Below, in pieces: positions 5,873 through 8,553 of a stretch of DNA of 8,553 bases. The notes under the pieces were generated by a model. The model was not told where the DNA came from, ran no database searches, and was given only the letters and a program-made list of their open reading frames with translations. The DNA is taken from contig CABSMB010000037.1 in assembly GCA_902478705.1 (NCBI GenBank), forward strand, positions 1 through 8,553. The letters are read 5' to 3'. The stretch is from an uncultured Collinsella sp. (GTDB taxonomy: Bacteria > Actinomycetota > Coriobacteriia > Coriobacteriales > Coriobacteriaceae). Made by a program: the position numbers and the translations under genes. Numbering within the stretch: position 1 is the stretch's first letter; every line of letters begins with the position of its first letter.

Positions 5873-6736
5873 CTATTCGGAAATCGGCGCTCCATGGCCC
5901 CAGGAGCCTTCCATGCCGCATACGGTCGAAGCAAACCCCGCCGCAAAGTCGAGTGCGCGCTCGATGGCCTCGGCACCATCCTCGCCACGCTTGGCGGAAT
6001 CGAGATAGCACATCAGGAACGAAGTCAGGAACGAGTCGCCCGCACCCATGGTGTCCTTCATGTCTGCCACGGGCTTGGCATGCTGCCGATAGTAACGCTC
6101 GCCGTCATAGGCAATACAGCCCTCAGCGCCAGCCGTTGCGGATACAAAACATGGGCCCAAGCCCTTCACCCAGGCAAGGCGCTCGCGAATCTCATCCTCG
6201 CTCGCAGCGTCTGCCGCGCTAAAGAACGCGAAGTCAACGTAGGGAGCAATCTGCTCGTAGTACTCGTCGGTCGAATCGTCCGAGAAGTCAAACGAAACCG
6301 TGATGCCCGCGGCCTTCAACTTGGGAAGTTCACGCTCGGTAAAGCAATAGTTGCCCGAATGAACCACATCGAACTGCTTCATGTACGAAAGGTCAAAGCG
6401 ATCGAGGACATAGCGCGCATCGCCACGGATACCGCCCTCGTTGGAGCCAAGGAAGACACGATCACCATCAACCACAGTAACGCGTGCCGCACCGTTCTCG
6501 CCGATGAGCTGCTTGCATTTGGCTAGTTCAACGTCCTCATCCTCAAGACTCGCAATCACATGCTCGGCAGCAGCGTCATTACCAAAGATGCCCGTATACG
6601 CGGAGCGCGCGGCTCCGCATTTCTTGGCATACACGGCAAAGTTCACCGCATTGCCACCCGGATACATTGTGTGGATATGCTCGTAGCGGTCGACGACGTT
6701 GTCGCCAAACCCCAGTGCGCTCACGTTAAATGCCAT
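5873..6736 (-). CDS. PfkB family sugar kinase, fructoselysine 6-kinase-like
   Basis: This 287-residue ribokinase-fold kinase starts GFGDNVVDRY (9-18), with the sugar-binding glycine motif YPGGNAVNFAVY at 25-36. VVHSGNYCF is at 124-132, FDFSDD at 149-154 and the catalytic/anion-hole motif DTMGAGDSF at 228-236 (base Asp 234). The GDNxVD opening, the GGNAVN block, the FDFSD segment and the GSWG end resemble E. coli FrlD (about 260 aa), which phosphorylates fructoselysine at C6; the substrate here could still be another sugar or Amadori compound, since no frlB-type deglycase is present in the window. ATG 6734-6736 has GAGGTG 5 nt upstream. It lies 60 nt after the beta-phosphoglucomutase-like gene, same strand, and is probably the last gene of that unit; a hairpin follows it. 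Confidence 0.85.
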   Translation of the reverse strand: MAFNVSALGFGDNVVDRYEHIHTMYPGGNAVNFAVYAKKCGAARSAYTGIFGNDAAAEHVIASLEDEDVELAKCKQLIGENGAARVTVVDGDRVFLGSNEGGIRGDARYVLDRFDLSYMKQFDVVHSGNYCFTERELPKLKAAGITVSFDFSDDSTDEYYEQIAPYVDFAFFSAADAASEDEIRERLAWVKGLGPCFVSATAGAEGCIAYDGERYYRQHAKPVADMKDTMGAGDSFLTSFLMCYLDSAKRGEDGAEAIERALDFAAGFASTVCGMEGSWGHGAPISE

Positions 6737-6796
6737 GACGCCACCTCTCTCTTATGTCAACGGAACCACTGTTGTGACAGCAGTACCGCCCAGGAT

Positions 6797-7456
6797 CTAC
6801 GCGAGTTCCAGCAGTTCCGGCAGCTGGTCGATAATCTTGTCCGCGGCATCCTGGCTAAAGCCAAAGCGCTCCTCGCGCTTGGCAATGACCGTCAGGCCGG
6901 CTCGCTTACCCGCGGTAATACCCGGAACGGAATCTTCAACGCAGCAGCAACGATTCGCGGGCAGCCCCAACAGGTCCAGCGCATGCAGGTAGATGTCGGG
7001 CTCGGGCTTGCTCTCCTTAAACTGCTCGCCGCTCACCACATACTCAAAGGCATCCGACAGCCCGCACGCATTGAGCACTTCCTCGATGCTAACCATGGGA
7101 GACGAGCTGGCAAGCGCCACGCGAACGCCACGGCGCGGCAGCTCTCGAATCGTATCCACGGCGCCTGGGTTAATCAAAGCCTGATAGTCGCGCGGACGCT
7201 TATGCGCCCACTCGTCCCAACGGGCCAACGCTTCCTCGCCAGTGAAATGCCCCTTACCGGCGCGCTCAAACCAATCGACCAGCATATGCAGGAAGAACTG
7301 ATGCGAGGTACCAACCTGCCCATTCAACTCCTCTTGAGTCAGGTTAAGCCCAAGCTCCTTGGCAAACGCGGCAGTCTCGCCCAGGTAGTAATACTCGGTA
7401 TCGACAATAACGCCGTCCATGTCAAAGATAACGGCGTCGAACGGAAATGCGGACAC
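6797..7456 (-). CDS. HAD hydrolase, beta-phosphoglucomutase/phosphatase type
   Basis: This 219-residue protein is a HAD subfamily I enzyme. Motif I is FDMDGVIVDTE (11-21, nucleophile Asp 12, acid/base Asp 14), followed by a helical cap of about 75 residues, motif II ALASSS (114-119, Ser 117), motif III KPEPDIY (Lys 150) and motif IV VEDSVPG (Glu 174, Asp 175). Such enzymes act on sugar phosphates, either as mutases or phosphatases; the sequence does not settle which. Three cysteines in a row precede motif IV (170-172), which is unusual. I choose GTG 7454-7456 because a GGGAGGG site sits 4 nt before it; an ATG further up (7502-7504) would add 16 residues translated through the terminator hairpin. 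It follows that terminator directly and precedes the PfkB kinase by 60 nt. Confidence 0.87.
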   Translation of the reverse strand: MSAFPFDAVIFDMDGVIVDTEYYYLGETAAFAKELGLNLTQEELNGQVGTSHQFFLHMLVDWFERAGKGHFTGEEALARWDEWAHKRPRDYQALINPGAVDTIRELPRRGVRVALASSSPMVSIEEVLNACGLSDAFEYVVSGEQFKESKPEPDIYLHALDLLGLPANRCCCVEDSVPGITAGKRAGLTVIAKREERFGFSQDAADKIIDQLPELLELA

Positions 7457-7460
7457 GGCA

Positions 7461-7468
7461 CCCTCCCT
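7461..7468 (-). promoter_or_regulatory. Ribosome binding site fixing the GTG start of the HAD gene
   Basis: AGGGAGGG on the minus strand, 4 nt before GTG 7456. It lies only 3 nt past the T-run of the terminator, so there is no space for a promoter between them. Confidence 0.75.
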
Positions 7469-7471
7469 AAC

Positions 7472-7497
7472 AAAAGGGCGCCTGTAAGCAGGCGCCC
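7472..7497 (-). terminator. Intrinsic terminator between the two HAD genes
   Basis: On the minus strand GGGCGCCTG pairs perfectly with CAGGCGCCC (7497-7489 with 7484-7476), loop CTTA, followed by TTTTG (7475-7471). The 9-bp stem is nearly all G-C and the T-run short. It lies 22 nt after the Cof gene stop and 15 nt before the next gene's start. Confidence 0.85.
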
Positions 7498-7519
7498 GAA
7501 CCATGCATTATCGGCGATT

Positions 7520-8362
7520 CTAACCCAGCAGCTTATCCAGCGCCACCGCAATACCGTCTTCGTTGTTATTGGCGGTCACCATCTGGGCTACAGCCTTAAC
7601 CTCATCGACGGCGTTGCCCATGGCAACACCGGTACCGGCCCACTCAATCATGGACTTGTCGTTCTGGCCGTCGCCAAACGACACGACTTCACTGGCATCG
7701 ATGCCGAGCTTGGGCAGGGCACCCTCGAGCGCACGGGCCTTGTCGATACCGGGCGCCGTGTACTCAAAGTACCAGTCAGCCGTAAACATGCCCGAAAGCG
7801 TCTGAGTAAAGGGCGCGTACATCTCCTCGTGATGCGCTTGCAGATAGGCCGGGTCACCCGCAGTGAGTAGCTTGTCCACGGGATAAGCATCAGCGACCTC
7901 ATGCAGGCTCTCCACCTCGCGAATCTTAAGATCGCACGCGTCGCGCTCATACTTGACGATATTCTTCTGCGAGCCGTCAGGCAGCGTGATCATGCAATGG
8001 TACGAGTCCTCGACGTGCAAATCGCGACCGAGCGAAATCATAGGGATCACGTCAAAATTACGCAGGTGATCAATCAGGCGATGCAATTCGTCGGCAGGCA
8101 TAGCCTGATCGAACAGCACCTCGTCGGTCTGGGCATCGACGACGTGAGCGCCGTTAAAGGCCACCAGCAGACCGTCGTGGTTTTGAAGGTCGAGCTCCTG
8201 CGCCAAGGCGTGCAGCCCCCATGCGGGACGGCCCGAAGCCAAAATGAGCTTAATGCCCGACTCCTGCGCCGCGAGCAGCTTCTCGCGCGTACGCGGGCTA
8301 ATCACTTTCTGGTCGTTGGTGAGCGTACCGTCGATATCCATCGCGATGGCTTTGATTGCCAT
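7520..8362 (-). CDS. Cof-type HAD-IIB family sugar phosphatase
   Basis: This 280-residue protein is a HAD hydrolase with a C2 cap. Motif I is MDIDGTLTND (8-17, Asp 9 and Asp 11), motif II LILASGRP (39-46, Ser 43), motif III the Lys of DKARAL (Lys 208), and motif IV FGDGQND (229-235) followed by GVAMGNA, all standard for the Cof/YidA group. The cap lies between about 85 and 200. Family members dephosphorylate sugar phosphates, flavin or pyridoxal cofactor phosphates, so substrate cannot be read off. ATG 8360-8362 is preceded by AGGGAGG at a 5-nt spacing; upstream in-frame ATGs (such as 8447-8449) lack such a site. A terminator follows its stop, so it can be expressed apart from the next gene. 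Confidence 0.9.
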   Translation of the reverse strand: MAIKAIAMDIDGTLTNDQKVISPRTREKLLAAQESGIKLILASGRPAWGLHALAQELDLQNHDGLLVAFNGAHVVDAQTDEVLFDQAMPADELHRLIDHLRNFDVIPMISLGRDLHVEDSYHCMITLPDGSQKNIVKYERDACDLKIREVESLHEVADAYPVDKLLTAGDPAYLQAHHEEMYAPFTQTLSGMFTADWYFEYTAPGIDKARALEGALPKLGIDASEVVSFGDGQNDKSMIEWAGTGVAMGNAVDEVKAVAQMVTANNNEDGIAVALDKLLG

Positions 8363-8367
8363 ATATG

Positions 8368-8374
8368 CCTCCCT
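8368..8374 (-). promoter_or_regulatory. Ribosome binding site fixing the Cof-type phosphatase start
   Basis: AGGGAGG on the minus strand, 5 nt before ATG 8362. It falls between the stop of the possible upstream reading frame (8376-8378) and this start. Confidence 0.75.
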
Positions 8375-8375
8375 G

Positions 8376-8553
8376 TCATTGAGTAACCTTGTCTGAGTCA
8401 TCATACAGAACACCCACGGCGACTCTGCTTGCAACGGACAAAAAGTCATATAGTCCCGAACATGAACGGGACGCCATCTCGGGGCTTAATCGTTCCAGCC
8501 CAAACGCCAAGCCACCACATACAAAGCTGACGACGCTAAACGCGGCCGCCCCA
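8376..8553 (-). CDS. Possible C-terminal fragment of an unrecognised protein (runs off right edge)
   Basis: On the minus strand one frame is open from the right edge to TGA at 8376-8378, 58 codons. It begins with a hydrophobic stretch (AAAFSVVSFVCGGLAFGL), then ERLSPEMASRSCSGLYDF and a tail ending YDDSDKVTQ. The stop lies 13 nt before the Cof gene ATG with the ribosome site between, as in an operon. Against it: G or C at third codon positions is only about half, lower than in the neighbouring genes, and a hairpin followed by TTTTTG (8453-8472 with 8437-8441) lies inside. It may be intergenic instead. No family recognised. Confidence 0.4.
   Translation of the reverse strand, partial: GAAAFSVVSFVCGGLAFGLERLSPEMASRSCSGLYDFLSVASRVAVGVLYDDSDKVTQ

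Noticed and set aside
6755..6760. Perfect TTGACA on the minus strand upstream of the PfkB kinase
   Set aside because: The matching -10 would fall on the kinase start codon, and no TATAAT-like box is there; it is more likely chance.
6560..7870. Long plus-strand open frame opposite the kinase and HAD genes
   Set aside because: It crosses three well-supported minus-strand genes and a terminator; its sequence has no family features.

Overview
This is an 8.55 kb piece of a GC-rich bacterial chromosome (coding parts look near 60% GC). The gene style suggests a gut actinobacterium of the Coriobacteriia, plausibly Collinsella. That placement is inferred from composition, strong AGGAGG-type ribosome binding sites and gene content; no rRNA or other taxonomic marker is present. 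Genes are short-spaced, on both strands, and mostly housekeeping or small-metabolite functions. No CRISPR array, tRNA, rRNA or transposase gene was seen.

Layout. (1) 1-778, plus: the 3' end of an unrecognised protein with a long acidic/proline-rich low-complexity part and a small C-terminal domain, closed by a strong intrinsic terminator (783-820). (2) 821-993: a convergent intergenic stretch holding a long imperfect palindrome capped by a UUCG loop and a GC-rich hairpin. (3) 994-2673, minus: ettA, an ABC-F translation factor. (4) 2858-3833, minus: an sdpR-sdpI pair (ArsR-type repressor and membrane immunity protein) with overlapping genes, a near-consensus promoter with inverted repeats lying on it, and a terminator before ettA. 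(5) 4013-5604, plus: tcdA (tRNA ct6A dehydratase) followed 14 nt later by a TatD-family metal-dependent hydrolase. (6) 5610-5828: a 219-bp AT-rich (about 37% GC) element with 47-bp terminal inverted repeats and a nested hairpin, filling almost all of the gap between convergent genes; it looks like a MITE or other small dispersed repeat. (7) 5873-8362, minus: a PfkB sugar kinase resembling fructoselysine 6-kinase, a beta-phosphoglucomutase-type HAD hydrolase and a Cof-type HAD phosphatase, with an intrinsic terminator between the two HAD genes. (8) 8376-8553, minus: a possible C-terminal fragment of another gene running off the right edge.

How the parts relate. The kinase and two HAD genes are probably one sugar-phosphate handling group, with the terminator inside it limiting downstream expression. 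SdpR probably represses its own operon, and SdpI may relieve this by holding SdpR at the membrane, as known in Bacillus; no SdpC-type toxin gene lies in the window. The least explained sequence is in the intergenic regions: the 219-bp inverted-repeat element and the UUCG-capped palindrome are the main candidates for something undescribed.
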